Shown: positions 17,289 through 26,119 of the stretch, piece after piece
Layout: each line of letters starts with the position of its first letter
How positions within the stretch are numbered: position 1 is the stretch's first letter
Assembly (NCBI GenBank): GCA_964415675.1
Contig: CAYQBG010000001.1
Location: 220,742 to 284,741, forward strand
Direction of reading: 5' to 3'
Length of the DNA: 64,000 bases
Source of the DNA: UBA5336 sp964415675
Lineage (GTDB): Bacteria; Pseudomonadota; Alphaproteobacteria; Caulobacterales; Hyphomonadaceae
The notes under the pieces: model-generated
Told to the model about the DNA's origin: nothing
The model's database searches: none
The model's input: only the letters and a program-made list of their open reading frames with translations
Made by a program: the position numbers and the translations under genes

Positions 17289-17921
17289 ATGGCAAATGGG
17301 CGTCTCAAGGTCAGCAATACGATGAAACAGGCGCGCAGGGGCGATGAAGACGCCGTGCGACAGCTTTTTCAGGGCTTCATGGGGCCAAGTGAACAGATTG
17401 TCGGCTGCGGCTATCTTGGCGCGCTTGGCTATATCCTGCCAGAGCACAGTTTCTGGGCCGTCACCGACAAACGGGTCTGCGGCCTGCTGATCCGCTTTGG
17501 CGGGCGGGTGAATTTCCAGTCCGGCTCGCTCGATCTCGTCAATTCGGTGAATTTCAGCCAGCCCTCGCTGGTTCATCTCTGGCTGTGGCTGATTGTCTAT
17601 CTGATTGTCCTGGTCGGCGTGTCATTCGTCGCCGGCGGCTTTCTCGGCAGCATCATCATTGAGCTCATCTGGAACTGGTTCGGCCTAGCGCTCTGGGAGA
17701 ACATGCAGATGTGGCTGATCGGCTTCATGATCGGCGTCTTCCTGTTCGGCCTGTTCATGATGCGCTGGGTGATCCGCATCTTCTATCGCCTCGTCAAATC
17801 CGGTTGCACCTTCTGGGCGCGCGAGAAGATGCCGGTCTTTGTCTTTGCCGACCGCAACAATCTCGCCGCGGCGCAGAGATTCATGCAGGTCTTCGCCGAG
17901 GAGAAGCGGGAATATCGCTGA
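17289..17921 (+). CDS. Two-helix membrane protein preceding the TIR gene
   Basis: 210 residues, no family recognised with certainty. The N-terminal 90 residues (AVTDKRVCGLLIRFGGRVNF) resemble the PH-like fold of bacterial membrane-protein sensors. Two hydrophobic blocks follow (about 96-128 and 138-166), then a cytoplasmic tail with a Cys and basic residues. It ends 40 bp before the TIR-domain gene on the same strand and the two are probably co-transcribed. Confidence 0.65.
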   Translation: MANGRLKVSNTMKQARRGDEDAVRQLFQGFMGPSEQIVGCGYLGALGYILPEHSFWAVTDKRVCGLLIRFGGRVNFQSGSLDLVNSVNFSQPSLVHLWLWLIVYLIVLVGVSFVAGGFLGSIIIELIWNWFGLALWENMQMWLIGFMIGVFLFGLFMMRWVIRIFYRLVKSGCTFWAREKMPVFVFADRNNLAAAQRFMQVFAEEKREYR

Positions 17922-17961
17922 CCCGCGCCGGCTTGCGCCCCCGCACGAGGAGGAGCCGAAC

Positions 17962-18477
17962 ATGGCCAGCATCTTCATCAGCTATTCGCGCCGCGACACG
18001 CGCGCGGTGGACCTGTTGGCCGAGCGGCTTCAGGCGGGCGGGCATAAGGTGTGGATCGACCGCGAAGGGATTGATGGCGGCGCCCAGTGGCGCGAACGCA
18101 TCGTTTCGGCCATCCGGGAAGCAGACGTCTTCCTGCTCGTCCTGACCGCCTCATCGGTCCAGTCCGACAATGTCCGCCGTGAGCTCGATATCGCGCAGGA
18201 CTGCCCTGCCCGGCTCCTGCCTGTACAATATGGCCCGGCCACGATCCCCGATGGCTGGAGCTACCAGCTGGCCGGGGTCCAGGTCATCGATATGGGCACC
18301 GATCGCGAGGCCGGCTTTGCCCGGCTGTTTGCCGCCCTCGGTCAAGCCGCGCCAGCGCCGCAGAGGCCTGCACGCCCGGCGCCGCCTGCCACCGAATCTG
18401 TCGACCTGTCAGACCTTGGCGGCGGCGGATTGCTGGGCGGGCTGATGAAGGGCCTGTTCGGCGGAAAGAAGCGATAG
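17962..18477 (+). CDS. TIR-domain protein with Gly-rich basic tail
   Basis: 171 residues. Residues 1-125 are a bacterial TIR domain: SIFISYSRRDTRAV (strand A, box 1), KVWIDREGID (BB loop) and SSVQSDNVRRELDIA, in which E74 is at the position of the NAD-hydrolysing glutamate. A Pro/Ala linker (128-145) leads to a short tail GGGGLLGGLMKGLFGGKKR that looks like a membrane- or partner-binding peptide. The ATG has a strong GAGGAGG site. TIR proteins act as NADases or signal adaptors in defence and stress; which applies here is inference. Confidence 0.85.
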   Translation: MASIFISYSRRDTRAVDLLAERLQAGGHKVWIDREGIDGGAQWRERIVSAIREADVFLLVLTASSVQSDNVRRELDIAQDCPARLLPVQYGPATIPDGWSYQLAGVQVIDMGTDREAGFARLFAALGQAAPAPQRPARPAPPATESVDLSDLGGGGLLGGLMKGLFGGKKR

Positions 18478-18516
18478 GGCGGACCTGCACCCGCCGCCGG
18501 CGCCCTCAGCAAAGCC

Positions 18517-18933
18517 TCAATCCTCCGCCAGTAGCGCCCTGAGGGCTGCGGCACATTCCGCATCGCTCATATCTTCCGGTAGCCGGATGGCCACCCGCGC
18601 GCGCAGACCATCGAGATCGCGCGCCAGCTTGTCCAGCCGGGCCGCCTGCGCCAGCGTCTTGCGGGCCAGCTCAAGCTCGCCCTCCTGCGCCGCCTCCATG
18701 GCCGAGGCGCGCAGCTCCTGCGCCCGGGCAAGCGGATCGGGCGTGGCCTGCGCGGCGAGATCCCTGTCCCGCCAGCCATCGCGCCGCGCCCAGCGCCGCA
18801 CCGTGCGCACATTCACGCCCAGCTTGCGCGCAATCTCAGCCTGCCCCATCCCCTCCCGAGACAGCCCCAGCGCCCGCCGCCGCAACCGCGCATAGTCTGC
18901 AAGCGTCCTGTCATCATCAGCCATGGTGCCCAT
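18517..18933 (-). CDS. Helix-turn-helix protein with coiled C-terminal part
   Basis: 138 residues. A helix-turn-helix is clear at about 25-52 (MGQAEIARKLGVNVRTVRRW), followed by an Ala/Arg/Glu-rich helical region. This resembles small terminase-subunit-like or resolvase-like DNA-binding proteins but is too generic to name. It converges with the TIR gene (40-bp gap). The start could equally be the internal ATG at 18924. Confidence 0.65.
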   Translation of the reverse strand: MGTMADDDRTLADYARLRRRALGLSREGMGQAEIARKLGVNVRTVRRWARRDGWRDRDLAAQATPDPLARAQELRASAMEAAQEGELELARKTLAQAARLDKLARDLDGLRARVAIRLPEDMSDAECAAALRALLAED

Positions 18934-19054
18934 TCTGCCATAGACGCGAAGGGGGCGGATAAGGCGGCGATCGGGTGGAAGACAGAGACCGTCGGTGCGG
19001 CCCGCATAACAGGCTGCTGAAAAACCGTTTCACGCCGCCCATCCTCCAGGACCC

Positions 19055-19178
19055 GGCCCGACGACCGGGCCCTTCCGCAGCAGAGGGAAGCCTTCGCAGT
19101 GAGACCCCGGCTCAAGGCCGGGGACGCGGAAAGGTAGGATGAAACATGGACCGCATGCCCGGGCATGGGCCCGGGCCC
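19055..19178. repeat. Cluster of short GC palindromes
   Basis: Hairpin GGCCCG-ACGAC-CGGGCC (19055-19071); hairpin CCCCGGC-TCAAG-GCCGGGG (19105-19123); perfect 14-bp palindrome CATGCCCGGGCATG (19154-19167); perfect 12-bp palindrome GGGCCCGGGCCC (19167-19178). The arrangement looks like dispersed intergenic repeats, but only genome-wide copies would prove it. Confidence 0.6.
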
Positions 19179-19265
19179 TCCGCGAAACAGTGCAGACCAA
19201 CGCCGTCACCACCCGCTTCATGCGGGTGGTCCAGCTCACCCTCCCTGCGGCCAACGCACCCTGCC

Positions 19266-19292
19266 TATCCCCCCTATCCCCCCTATCCCCCT
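19266..19292 (+). repeat. 9-bp tandem repeat
   Basis: Three consecutive units of TATCCCCCC (last unit with one change). It is too short to be a functional array; replication slippage is the likely origin. Confidence 0.7.
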
Positions 19293-19425
19293 TACTCCTG
19301 CGCTCATAAGCGCTCGCCAATCCATGCAGAAAGCCGCGCCGTGCGCCCTGCCCTTGGGTGCCCTCATTCCTGCCCTCGAAAACCCGGGCTCCTGCCCTCG
19401 CGCCTGCCCTCGCCTGTCCCGTGGA

Positions 19426-20163
19426 CTAGCTCAGCGACAGGCCGCCATCGACCACCAGAGTCTGGCCGCAGACATAGGCTGCCAGCGGGGAGGCGAGGAA
19501 GAGCGCGGCGCCGGCCATGTCCCCGGGCGTACCCATGCGCCCCTGCGGGATGGCGCGCAGGCTGGCTTCCAGGCGTTTGGGGTGTTCGGTGGTCGCCTTG
19601 GTCAGCTTTGTGTCGACCAGGCCGGGCGCGAGGCCATTGACGCGCACGCCCTCACCCGCCCAGGCCTCGCCGAGCGTCTTTGTCAGGCCCACAGCGGCAT
19701 GTTTGGAGGCGGAATAGGCCGGGTTTCCGCGCGTGGCCGAGAAGCCGGCGACCGAGCTGACAATGACCAGGCTGCCGCGCGCCTCTGTCAGAAAATCCCT
19801 GAATTTCATCGCGCTGGCCATGACGGAATTGATGTTCACATCCATCACATGGTCCCAGCCGGCCCGCTCGAACTCGCCGCGCTTGTAAAGCACGGTGCCC
19901 TGGCAGCAGATGAGAATGTCCAGCCTGTCAAAGGGCGGCTGATAGGCCTCCAGCGCGTCGAAATCGGCGGCATTGACCTGCGCATATTCGAGCCCGGCGA
20001 GGTCCGAGCCTTCGGCGGCGTCATACGCCTCAGCGGGCCGTGTGCCCCAGACATGCACGTGCGCGCCGCGCGCTGCGAAGGCGTGGGCTATCCCATTGCC
20101 AATCCCCGATGAGCCGCCAATCACAAGTGCAGTCTTGCCGGAAAAGTCCAATGGGTCGGTCAT
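19426..20163 (-). CDS. Short-chain dehydrogenase/reductase
   Basis: 245-residue classical SDR. It has the NAD(P)-binding TALVIGGSSGIGNGIA near the N-terminus, Ser of VIVSSVAGF and the catalytic YSASK, with the C-terminal TLVVDGG common to the family. The substrate cannot be told. Its ATG overlaps the stop of the upstream lipoprotein gene (ATGA), so the two form an operon. Confidence 0.9.
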   Translation of the reverse strand: MTDPLDFSGKTALVIGGSSGIGNGIAHAFAARGAHVHVWGTRPAEAYDAAEGSDLAGLEYAQVNAADFDALEAYQPPFDRLDILICCQGTVLYKRGEFERAGWDHVMDVNINSVMASAMKFRDFLTEARGSLVIVSSVAGFSATRGNPAYSASKHAAVGLTKTLGEAWAGEGVRVNGLAPGLVDTKLTKATTEHPKRLEASLRAIPQGRMGTPGDMAGAALFLASPLAAYVCGQTLVVDGGLSLS

Positions 20164-22019
20164 GGCTGGATATGCTCCACTGTAAATCCAAGAAATTCAA
20201 TGACTTGATCTGGGGCCGGGTCGGGATAGCGCGCGGCGTATCCCTCAAAACGCGCCACTGTCAGCGGCTCATCGGGGGCCAGCGCGATCCGGACCGTGCC
20301 GCCCTGCTCGACATATTTGACCAGGCTATCCCCGATATCGCGGGCCGGCGGGAACTCCCTGGCGGCCTGTCCTATCCCCATCAGCATCATGCCTGACAGC
20401 ATGGTGCGCAACTGGTCGGGCGTATAGGTGGCAAAGGCTTTCACCTGCGGGATATCCTGGGGGAGCGCCCTGGCGACATCCACCGCACCGTTGAAGAGCT
20501 TGTCGAGCCCGCCCTTGTCGGAAAGTTCGATCTCCATTGCGTGGAGCGCAGAGGCGGCGCGGAAGGCGGCCTCGATGGCGGCGCTGTCTTCTGCACTGGG
20601 TTCGCCGTCGGAGAAGTCGAGATGCGGAGCGAGCGCGTCCCAATGCGGCAGGCGGCCATCGGCCTCGAAGCTGAGCGCGGCGTGCCCATGCGTGAGCTGC
20701 GAAAAATCGAGCGCGGCTGTCCCCGTCTGCGGCGACCAGGTCCAGGCCCCCGAGATATCCGCCAGCGGCCCGGTCAGGTCATGGCGTTTCAGCGCCGCAA
20801 CAACATCCGCCACCGTCTCCTCATGCCCGGCCAGCTCTTCTGGCGCCGCAGCGGTCACCAGGGGGACATAAGCGGCGAAATCATACAGGAAGCCGTCAAT
20901 TTCAAAGGAGAGATCTGCCGGAAACAGCCAGTGAAATCCACGCGCATCGACGCTCGCCCGGTCCATCGACATCAGCGGCTGGTCATCCAGCGTGTAGCCC
21001 AGCGCGTCTACCTCCCAGAGGCCGAGACTCATGAGGTCGGTCTGCGAGGATGGCGGCGGGGTGCCATGGGCGAGCGCGTCGAGCAGCTTCGCCAGCGCGA
21101 TATCCGATACGCGGTAGCTTTCCGCCTGACCGGCCATGTTCAGTTTGATCGTCTCTGTTGCATTTGCATCAGGGCCGAGCGCCTCCGGCGGCATTTGAAG
21201 CGCCATGTCGAAGCTGAGATCATTGACATCGGCGCCGGCCAGGTCCCCGCGCGCAAACCCGCGATACCCCACGAAACCGGCGGAAAATTCCATCTGCGAG
21301 GTCTCACCATACTGGGTCATGGTCATATTGGCGCGCAGGCCGGTGAAGGCTGCCGCCTCCAGCGCGAACGCGCCGGCCAGAGCGGCGGCATGCTGAAGCT
21401 GGCGGTCGTCGGCGTCTGCAGGATAACCCGGATCGCCTTCACGTGCCTTGTCGAGTGGAAAAACATCCAGGCCCGCCATTACGAAACGGTCCACGGTGAA
21501 GGCATAATCGTCAAGGCTGACAGAGGGATCAGGCATCTCCGGATCGAGCTCGCGGAGCGGCGCCATCGCCTCATTCATCTCATCGAGAACCGGGGCGTAG
21601 AGCGTCTCCAGGCCGCTCAACGACAGGCTGCGCGCCTCAACCTGCCCCACAAGCCGGGTCTGTGCGCCGACCCAGTCACCGGATGCCAGGCCTTGCAGGG
21701 CGGCAAGATCGAGCCCGTATATATCCACCGTCTCTGCAGTGAAGGCGAGCGCGCCCGCGGCGTCGGGTTTGAGCTCGACACCGGTGAGCTGTGTATGCTC
21801 GCCCGATTGCTCGGCCGCCTCCCAGCTCAGCGCGAACCCCTCCGGCAGGAGGGCCGTGAGCCTGTCCATATCCAGCGGGGTGGCGTCGCGGGCGGGCGCG
21901 TACTTGGCATCAAGCCGCTCATAGCCCGCCGGCAGCTTCTCGCCGCTTCCCGGCCCGCCGCACGCCACCAGCAGGGCGAGACCTGCAGACGCTGCCCAGC
22001 CACCAATCCGAACGCCCAT
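20160..22019 (-). CDS. Large lipoprotein of unknown function
   Basis: 619 residues, no family recognised. A lipoprotein signal (LALLVAC, lipidated C20) is clear; the rest is soluble, acidic and long for a lipoprotein, with repeated patterns of the kind LSLSGLETLY / LSFDMALQM that suggest a beta-rich lipid- or membrane-protein-binding fold. The ATG has an AGGAGG site. Downstream SDR is translationally coupled. Confidence 0.75.
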   Translation of the reverse strand: MGVRIGGWAASAGLALLVACGGPGSGEKLPAGYERLDAKYAPARDATPLDMDRLTALLPEGFALSWEAAEQSGEHTQLTGVELKPDAAGALAFTAETVDIYGLDLAALQGLASGDWVGAQTRLVGQVEARSLSLSGLETLYAPVLDEMNEAMAPLRELDPEMPDPSVSLDDYAFTVDRFVMAGLDVFPLDKAREGDPGYPADADDRQLQHAAALAGAFALEAAAFTGLRANMTMTQYGETSQMEFSAGFVGYRGFARGDLAGADVNDLSFDMALQMPPEALGPDANATETIKLNMAGQAESYRVSDIALAKLLDALAHGTPPPSSQTDLMSLGLWEVDALGYTLDDQPLMSMDRASVDARGFHWLFPADLSFEIDGFLYDFAAYVPLVTAAAPEELAGHEETVADVVAALKRHDLTGPLADISGAWTWSPQTGTAALDFSQLTHGHAALSFEADGRLPHWDALAPHLDFSDGEPSAEDSAAIEAAFRAASALHAMEIELSDKGGLDKLFNGAVDVARALPQDIPQVKAFATYTPDQLRTMLSGMMLMGIGQAAREFPPARDIGDSLVKYVEQGGTVRIALAPDEPLTVARFEGYAARYPDPAPDQVIEFLGFTVEHIQP

Positions 22020-22099
22020 TCTGTATCCTCCTCAGCCAGGCCAGAGCCGAGATTGCCGCCAGCACAGTCAACCGGCAAGCCCCGGCGCCTGCAATCGCG

Positions 22100-22885
22100 T
22101 CACGCATTCCGCACGACCAGGCCGCCATCGACCGGGATGATCGCACCGGTCAGGAAGCTTGCGGCGGGCAGCACCACCGAAAGCGTGATGTTCGCAACCT
22201 CTTCGGGGCTGCCATAGCGGCGTAGCGCCGTGCGCCTTCTGGCATAGATTTCCTTGTGCTCTTCCGGGATCGCTTCTGTGATCCCGGTGCGGATCGGGCC
22301 GGGACAGATGCAATTGACCGTGATGCCTTCCTTGCCGAGATCGGCGGCCATGGCGCGCGTCAGGCCGATCACTCCATGCTTGGCGGCGACATAGGGGCTG
22401 TTGCCCGGCGTCGCGCCGAGCCCTTCGGTCGAGGCGACATTGACGATGCGCGGACTGGTAGACGCGCGCAGATGCGGCAGGGCGGCGCGGATCATCCGCT
22501 GATGCGCGCTCAACATCACTGCGAGGCTCTTGTCCCAGACGCGCTCATATTCCGCGCCGTCGTCCGGCGAGACGAAGTGTCCGAAGCCGGCATTGTTGAC
22601 GAGGATATCGAGCCCGCCAAAGGCCCCTGCCACCTCGGCCACGACGCGGGTGATGGCCTCAGGGTCGCTGACATCGAGCGGCCAGGCGCGCGCCGTGTCG
22701 AAACCGTTCGCGGCGATCTCTTCGACCACACGCTCACAGGCGCCGGAATCGAGATCGGTCACGGCGACATTTGCGCCTTCGCTGGCCAGCAGATGGGCGG
22801 TGGCCCGGCCCATGCCGCTGGCGGCGCCGGTAATGATGGCCGTGCACCCGCTGATCGAGCGGCTGAGGGGTGTGTAGGGCTGCAT
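22100..22885 (-). CDS. Short-chain dehydrogenase/reductase
   Basis: 261-residue classical SDR with AIITGAASGMGRA (cofactor loop), NNAG, Ser in VNVASTEG and catalytic YVAAK. The Asp after the second strand (VTDLDSG) favours NAD over NADP. Start chosen at ATG 22885, which has a GGAGG site six bases upstream; the frame stays open to 23017 without a better start. Divergent from the arylsulfatase. Confidence 0.9.
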   Translation of the reverse strand: MQPYTPLSRSISGCTAIITGAASGMGRATAHLLASEGANVAVTDLDSGACERVVEEIAANGFDTARAWPLDVSDPEAITRVVAEVAGAFGGLDILVNNAGFGHFVSPDDGAEYERVWDKSLAVMLSAHQRMIRAALPHLRASTSPRIVNVASTEGLGATPGNSPYVAAKHGVIGLTRAMAADLGKEGITVNCICPGPIRTGITEAIPEEHKEIYARRRTALRRYGSPEEVANITLSVVLPAASFLTGAIIPVDGGLVVRNA

Positions 22886-23111
22886 ATTGTCCTCCCGTAT
22901 TTCATCTTTCATGGCTCTTGAAGGAAGGAAGCGCCGGGCGGCAGCAAATGACAAGCCCCCGCGCCACGCACGGTTTTCGCTTGACCCGCCATTTCTCTGC
23001 GGTTCAATGAGGGTCATTAAAACGACCCGAAGCCCCCAGCCCAGCGCATGGCGGGCCCGCCTCAGGGCAGACGATTCCGGGCTAAGGGTTCAGGCAAGGG
23101 GGAGGTCCGGC

Positions 23112-24896
23112 ATGCCACGACTGTCAGTTCTTTTCGGGGCGATGGCCCTTACGGTCTCGCTGGCGCTGGTTCTCGGTTCCGGCCCGGCTCATGCGCAACC
23201 CGCCGAGCGGCCGAATTTCGTGATCCTGCTCGTCGATGACGCCGCGCTGATGGATTTCGGCTGCTATGGCGGGGAAGCGCGAACGCCCCATATCGATGCG
23301 CTGGCAGCGCGCGGTGCGCTTTTCACGGGGCATCGCACCTCCCCGCAATGTGCGCCTTCGCGGGCCATGCTGCTCACGGGCATGGACAATCATCTCACCG
23401 GCCACGGCACGATACCTGAAGTGCTTCCGGCCGAGCATCGCGGCAAGCCCGGCTATACGATGGCGCTGGAACCCGGCGTGGAGACCATCGCCGCGCGGCT
23501 CAAACCGCTAGGCTATCGCACACTGATCACCGGGAAATGGCATCTTGGCCATGGCCCGGGCGACCTTCCCTCAGACCACGGCTTTGATCGCTCCTTCGTG
23601 CTCGACCAGTCGGGTGCCGACAATTGGGAACACCGCTCCTACCTGCCACTCTACAAGGATGCGCTCTGGTTCGAGGATGGCAAGGAAACCGGCCTGCCGG
23701 AGGATTTTTATTCCTCGCGCTTCATTGTCGACAAGATGATCGACTATCTCGGAGATGCTTCGCAGGGCGAGCCGCCTTTCCTCGCCTATCTCGGCTTCCA
23801 GGCGATCCATATCCCGGTGCAGGCGCCTGCAGAATACACGGCGGGATATGACGGCGTCTTCGATGGCGGATGGCAGGCGATGCTTGAAGCCCGCTGGCAA
23901 AGGGCACAGGCGCTCGGGATTGTTCCCGAGGGCGTGCCCTATCGCGCACCGCCCGAGATGCTTCGCGAATGGGACGCCCTCGACGAAGACGAACAGGCGC
24001 TGATGGCGCGCTCAATGCAGGTCAATGCCGGCATGCTGGAAGCGATGGACCATCATATCGGCCGGCTTGTCGATCATCTCAGACAGACCGGAGCCTATGA
24101 CAATACCGTCTTCGTGATCACCTCCGACAATGGCCCGGAAGGCGGCGATCCGGTCGCCAGCAATCTGATGGCGATCTGGATGCAGCTGACCGGATATGAT
24201 CGCAAGCTTGAGACGCTCGGCGAGAAGGGCAGCTATGTCGCGATCGGCCCGGAATGGGCGCGCGCGGCGGCGGGGCCAAGCCATTTGTTCAAATTCTATG
24301 CGGCCGAAGGCGGTCTGCGCGTGCCGCTGATCATGGCCGGGCCGGGTGTCCCGCAAGGCGCGCAGATCGACAGTTTCAGCGTGATGACGGATATCACTCC
24401 GACACTGATCGAGATGGCTGGTGGACAGATTCCGGAAGGCGGCGCCAAGCCGGTGACGGGGCGGAGCCTTGTCCCGGTCCTGTCAGGGGCGGCGGGGGAC
24501 ACCTATGGGCCGCGCGATGCGGTGGGGATAGAAGTGGCGGGCAATGCCGCGCTGTATCGTGGAGACTACAAGCTTGTGCGCAATCTTCGCCCTTATGGCG
24601 ATGGGGAATGGCGGCTTTACAATCTTACGTTAGATCCCGGCGAAACGCGTGACCTGTCACAAACCGAGCCTGAACTGATGGCGGCAATGCAGGTGGCCTA
24701 TGAGGATTTCAGCCGCGAAATGGGCGTTCTGGACATGCCGGAAGGCTATGAGGTCGTCCGCCAGATTGGGATCAATTCGCGCCCGGTCATGCTCAGAAAT
24801 TACTGGTGGGTGCCGGCGCTCGCCCTGCTTGTCCTGCTGGTGGCGCTCTACGGTCTCTACCGGCTGGCGCGCGCCCTTTTCCGGGCGGCTCGTTAG
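23112..24896 (+). CDS. Secreted arylsulfatase with C-terminal membrane anchor
   Basis: Type I formylglycine sulfatase, 594 residues. A signal peptide (1-28, GPAHA) is followed by metal-binding DD at 42-43 and the sulfatase signature C80-A-P-S-R84, whose Cys must be converted to formylglycine. GKWHLGHGPGD and TSDNGPEGG complete the active site. A C-terminal helix (ALALLVLLVALYGLYRL) and basic tail anchor it in the inner membrane facing the periplasm. The ATG at 23112 has GGGAGG upstream. No maturase gene is in the window. Confidence 0.92.
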   Translation: MPRLSVLFGAMALTVSLALVLGSGPAHAQPAERPNFVILLVDDAALMDFGCYGGEARTPHIDALAARGALFTGHRTSPQCAPSRAMLLTGMDNHLTGHGTIPEVLPAEHRGKPGYTMALEPGVETIAARLKPLGYRTLITGKWHLGHGPGDLPSDHGFDRSFVLDQSGADNWEHRSYLPLYKDALWFEDGKETGLPEDFYSSRFIVDKMIDYLGDASQGEPPFLAYLGFQAIHIPVQAPAEYTAGYDGVFDGGWQAMLEARWQRAQALGIVPEGVPYRAPPEMLREWDALDEDEQALMARSMQVNAGMLEAMDHHIGRLVDHLRQTGAYDNTVFVITSDNGPEGGDPVASNLMAIWMQLTGYDRKLETLGEKGSYVAIGPEWARAAAGPSHLFKFYAAEGGLRVPLIMAGPGVPQGAQIDSFSVMTDITPTLIEMAGGQIPEGGAKPVTGRSLVPVLSGAAGDTYGPRDAVGIEVAGNAALYRGDYKLVRNLRPYGDGEWRLYNLTLDPGETRDLSQTEPELMAAMQVAYEDFSREMGVLDMPEGYEVVRQIGINSRPVMLRNYWWVPALALLVLLVALYGLYRLARALFRAAR

Positions 24897-24913
24897 AGCG
24901 CCGCGCCAGGCGG

Positions 24914-25873
24914 CTATCTCTCCGCCCAGACCTTCAGGATATGATGGGCAATGGCCATGGGCGGCGGGCAGTAGAAATCAGGATGGCGTCCGGCCAGCAT
25001 CTCGCGCGCATCGCCGCGCGTTACCCAGTAGGCCGCCTCCAGCTCATCCTGCTCGGTGCGGATCTCCTCGCTCTCGGCCGGCAGGATCAGCCCCATCATC
25101 AGGGAGGAGGGAAACGGCCAGGGCTGACAGAACAGGTATTCTGCCTTTGTCGGATCAGCGCGGATGCCGGCCTCTTCCTCCAATTCGCGACAGGCGGCCT
25201 GTTCCACCGTCTCACCCGGCTCGACGAAGCCGGCCAGGCAGGACAGAAAGCCCGCCGGCCAGCCATGTGAGCGCCCGAGCAGGCATTTCTCGCCTCGCAC
25301 CGCCAGCATGATCGCGACCGGATCGGTGCGGGGGAAGTGTTCGGCCTCGCAAACCGGGCAGATGCGTTTCCAGCCGGCTTCGACAATGTCCGTGCCGGCC
25401 CCGCAATTGGCACAAAAGCCGTGGCGGCGATGCCATTCGAACAGCGATCTCGCAGTCGAAACACAATTGGCCTCCAGCGGGGAGAGCATCTGTGCGGCGG
25501 CGCGCATGTCCTCGAACTCACCAAGCCCTTCCAGCATGGACCCGGCCAGCGCAAAATCTGCAGTCAGGTCCAGGGCGAAAATCGGCATGCCATTGCGATC
25601 CTCGCCCAGGAACACATCGCGAGCAGCGTGCGCCAGGTCGAAAGCCTCCGGACCGAGCCAGACCAGCGGGCGTTGCGGGCCAGACACTGCTTCGCCGGGC
25701 CGGATCACGCGGCCCCCTTGCGCCCCCTCGACCAGCGGCTCACCCGATCGCATAAGGCAGACCAGCACGTCAGGATTGCGCCGGGCTGCGGCCATATCTT
25801 CTGGCATGACCCGGCGATGGGCCGCGCGTTCGATGGGTTTCATCGCAAGCGGCATGTCCTGTGAGCTTGTCAT
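24914..25873 (-). CDS. nudC: NAD+/NADH diphosphatase NudC
   Basis: Nudix hydrolase that cleaves NADH to NMNH and AMP and can remove NAD caps from RNA. The 319 residues have a four-Cys zinc ribbon (C154, C157, C172, C175), a full Nudix box at 215-237 (GFVEPGETVEQAACRELEEE) and the NudC-specific CQPWPFPSS motif (249-257). The ATG has AAGGG upstream. It converges with the arylsulfatase. Confidence 0.96.
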   Translation of the reverse strand: MTSSQDMPLAMKPIERAAHRRVMPEDMAAARRNPDVLVCLMRSGEPLVEGAQGGRVIRPGEAVSGPQRPLVWLGPEAFDLAHAARDVFLGEDRNGMPIFALDLTADFALAGSMLEGLGEFEDMRAAAQMLSPLEANCVSTARSLFEWHRRHGFCANCGAGTDIVEAGWKRICPVCEAEHFPRTDPVAIMLAVRGEKCLLGRSHGWPAGFLSCLAGFVEPGETVEQAACRELEEEAGIRADPTKAEYLFCQPWPFPSSLMMGLILPAESEEIRTEQDELEAAYWVTRGDAREMLAGRHPDFYCPPPMAIAHHILKVWAER

Positions 25874-25944
25874 ATCGGGCCCTTTTTATTGGCGATTCGG
25901 CAACCGCAAGCGGCGCCGGAGGGAGACTACAAACAGATACCGGG

Positions 25945-25975
25945 TTGTCACCCCGGATATGAAACGCGATATAGG
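25945..25975 (+). promoter_or_regulatory. Probable sigma-70-type promoter of the SRP RNA
   Basis: TTGTCA at 25945-25950 and TATAGG at 25970-25975 (GATATA at 25968 is the alternative -10) lie directly upstream of the SRP RNA, placing the start of transcription near 25981. Confidence 0.45.
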
Positions 25976-25980
25976 CGGCA

Positions 25981-26073
25981 GGAGGCTGGCAGTGGACGGA
26001 CCGCTCGCCAACCGGGTCAGGTCCGGAAGGAAGCAGCCCTAACGAGTTTCGCCCGGGTCGCTGTCCAGTCTCC
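25981..26073 (+). ncRNA. ffs: Signal recognition particle RNA (4.5S type)
   Basis: The conserved SRP domain IV core GGTCAGGTCCGGAAGGAAGC is at about 26015-26034. It is closed by a long imperfect helix: GGAG-G-CTGG at the 5' end pairs with CCAG-T-CTCC at the 3' end. This RNA binds Ffh to target membrane proteins. Ends are set from the closing helix and are good to a few bases. Confidence 0.95.
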
Positions 26074-26119
26074 GCTCCGCTCTCATACAATTGACATCCC
26101 CCATTGATTGCGCCGGCAA

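Larger units (their letters stand above)
18934..19425. other. Gene-free region rich in GC palindromes
   Basis: 492 bp without a convincing gene; the open frames in it are Pro/Arg/Ser-rich artefacts. It carries four palindromic elements between 19055 and 19178, listed separately, and a 9-bp tandem repeat at 19266-19292. Confidence 0.6.

Noticed and set aside
19266..19292. Tandem repeat as a possible CRISPR or satellite
   Set aside because: Units are only 9 bp with no spacers; no CRISPR-like array or cas gene occurs anywhere in the window.
20541..22217. A 558-codon plus-strand frame opposite the large lipoprotein
   Set aside because: Arg/His-rich low-complexity translation typical of antisense frames; the minus-strand gene has a ribosome site, a lipobox and normal composition.
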